Origin: JACOTV01 sp964445135
Lineage (GTDB): Bacteria; Patescibacteriota; Microgenomatia; UBA1406; GWC2-37-13
Assembly (NCBI GenBank): GCA_964445135.1
Contig: CAYUJW010000012.1
Location: 1 to 23,148, forward strand
Direction of reading: 5' to 3'
DNA: 23,148 nucleotides
A model generated the notes under the pieces. That model searched no databases, was not told where the DNA came from, and saw only the letters and a program-made list of their open reading frames with translations. How positions within the stretch are numbered: the stretch's first letter is position 1; the number at the start of each line of letters is the position of its first letter. Shown here in pieces: positions 22,533-23,148 of this stretch. The position numbers and the translations under genes are program-made.

Positions 22533-23148
22533 GCTGCAACTTCTTCTTCTTTTTATAACCACCAAATGGTGGATGATCCCGAGGGGGAATCAAAAAAGGG
22601 TTGGGAAGTTGCAGCGCTCATGGACATTATTGGGGAGGGATAAACCGGATCAGCCGATTTGGGCTTGTTTGAACGAATCGCATCGTCACTTAAAGCACCT
22701 TATGTCAGGTCCTCAGTTCGAGTACGAATCGTGCTCAACAAGTGACCAAATCGGCCAATGCGCGGCCCCCGGAACAAACTGACTCCGAAAAAGTCTTGGC
22801 AGCACACGTCTTAGGCTGGCGGAGCCTATCGTGGCAAGACAGTGGGAGTTTGGTTTGTGTCCGAGTAGACACCGAGGGAGTTGCGCCAGTAGCACAACAT
22901 CGTTAACCCAACGTGGGGTACCTCGCGGGTGTCGTGGGTGTGGCTGGTAGATCAGCAGTCGTGTCGGCCCCCGAAGCACGAGCGATCACTCTTGGCGCTG
23001 AGCGTGTTGTCTGGGCGGGACTTGTGGTCTGCCGCACACTCAAATTGCCGTGAGCAAGTTCCTCAAAATATGAGAACTCATACCAGCCGATTGTGACCTG
23101 ACAGGTGATCTTCATCCCGTGTTGGAATCGGATCTTAACAGTACTGTT
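22533..23148 (+). ncRNA. Putative large structured non-coding RNA (class unknown, 3' end outside window)
   Basis: No frame longer than about 90 codons exists here, but helices follow one another. (1) 22533-22543 pairs with 22605-22615 (11 bp) enclosing two hairpins. (2) 22653-22672 pairs with 22735-22755 (about 18 bp). (3) 22771-22786 pairs with 22845-22862 and encloses 22793-22798/22835-22840, 22805-22808/22830-22833 and 22812-22817/22823-22828. (4) 22873-22877/22921-22925 closes a three-way junction. (5) Hairpins lie at 22943-22956, 22960-22980, 23000-23041 and 23057-23078. (6) 23087-23092/23126-23131 encloses a small hairpin. More G-T pairs fit the + strand than the - strand (about five against two), so I favour +. 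Hallmarks of tmRNA, RNase P RNA, SRP RNA, tRNA and group II introns are not visible. Covariation has not been tested. Confidence 0.5.
22653..22755. repeat. Long imperfect inverted repeat inside the structured region
   Basis: GCCGATTTGGGCTTGTTTGA (22653-22672) is the near-perfect reverse complement of 22735-22755: ten pairs, a small internal loop, then eight pairs with one bulge. The 62 bases between hold a further hairpin (22720-22726/22730-22736, which slightly competes with the outer stem) and a direct repeat ACGAATCG (22673-22680, 22724-22731). Confidence 0.7.

Noticed and set aside
22712..22738. GTTCGAGTAC resembling a tRNA T-loop near a CAACA end
   Set aside because: The flanking bases do not form a T-stem or acceptor stem; they pair as a different hairpin.
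22531..22782. 83-codon + strand frame in the structured region
   Set aside because: It crosses several strong helices and shows no protein family pattern or start signal.
22560..22930. Protein-like fragments separated by UAA/UGA in different frames, considered as a broken gene or stop-codon recoding
   Set aside because: Fragments are short, match nothing I know, need several frame changes, and UGA ends normal genes elsewhere in the window.
22713..23115. Minus-strand frames of 88 and 70 codons at the right end
   Set aside because: The 70-codon frame (22903-23115) looks slightly protein-like and could extend past the edge, so I do not fully exclude it, but it crosses the same helices and lacks recognisable domains.
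22533..23148. Identification as RNase P RNA, tmRNA, SRP RNA or a group II intron
   Set aside because: The GAGGAAAGTCC and ACAGAAA blocks, a tRNA-like end with tag frame, the SRP tetraloop core and the GUGYG/domain V signals are all missing by eye.

Overview
The window looks like chromosomal DNA of a Candidate Phyla Radiation (Patescibacteria) bacterium, probably of the Microgenomates type. This is an inference. It rests on short spacers with almost no Shine-Dalgarno sequences, a large share of secreted or membrane-anchored proteins with proline/threonine linkers, dockerin-like and cohesin-like modules, an 8-cysteine module between two linkers, a stand-alone TraG/VirB4-like ATPase, and scattered housekeeping genes (rpmB, def, ychF). 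UGA acts as a normal stop (for example at 7688-7690 and 13031-13033), so the genetic code is standard.

Region 1 (2-4501, + strand) is a run of five surface-protein genes: the end of a dockerin protein, an anchored cohesin-like protein, a large anchored protein (two beta domains, 8-Cys module, Pro/Thr linker, dockerin-like end), a cohesin-like protein with an LPQSG plus membrane-helix tail, and an anchored fibronectin-III-like protein. Region 2 (4639-6827) holds rpmB, an M50 site-2 protease and a dsbB-def operon. Region 3 (6908-9738) is a glycosyltransferase overlapping a thermolysin-like (M4) protease that ends in a second kind of dockerin. Region 4 (9740-13033) holds a CaCA-type antiporter, a DUF368/PopT-type lipid carrier transporter and ychF. 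Region 5 (13082-20982, - strand) holds a dockerin/SGNH-hydrolase protein, a TraG-like ATPase, a small membrane protein and a very large multi-membrane GT-C-like protein. Region 6 (21150-22328) is an anchored sialidase-like propeller protein.

The last 820 bases (22329-23148) carry no convincing gene. After a hairpin repeat and a terminator, 22533 to at least 23131 contains a dense series of nested and branched helices, looks more G+C-rich than the rest, and matches no RNA class I can recognise. I read it as a probable large structured non-coding RNA running off the window edge, and it is the most promising new element here.

Most of the products work outside the cytoplasmic membrane: cohesin-like modules could hold dockerin-bearing enzymes (protease, SGNH hydrolase) at the surface, DsbB would supply disulfides for the Cys-rich modules, and PopT plus the glycosyltransferases would support envelope glycans. 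Many genes have a TANNNT -10 box only 5-13 bases before the start codon, suggesting leaderless or nearly leaderless mRNAs. I used this to correct several start codons.
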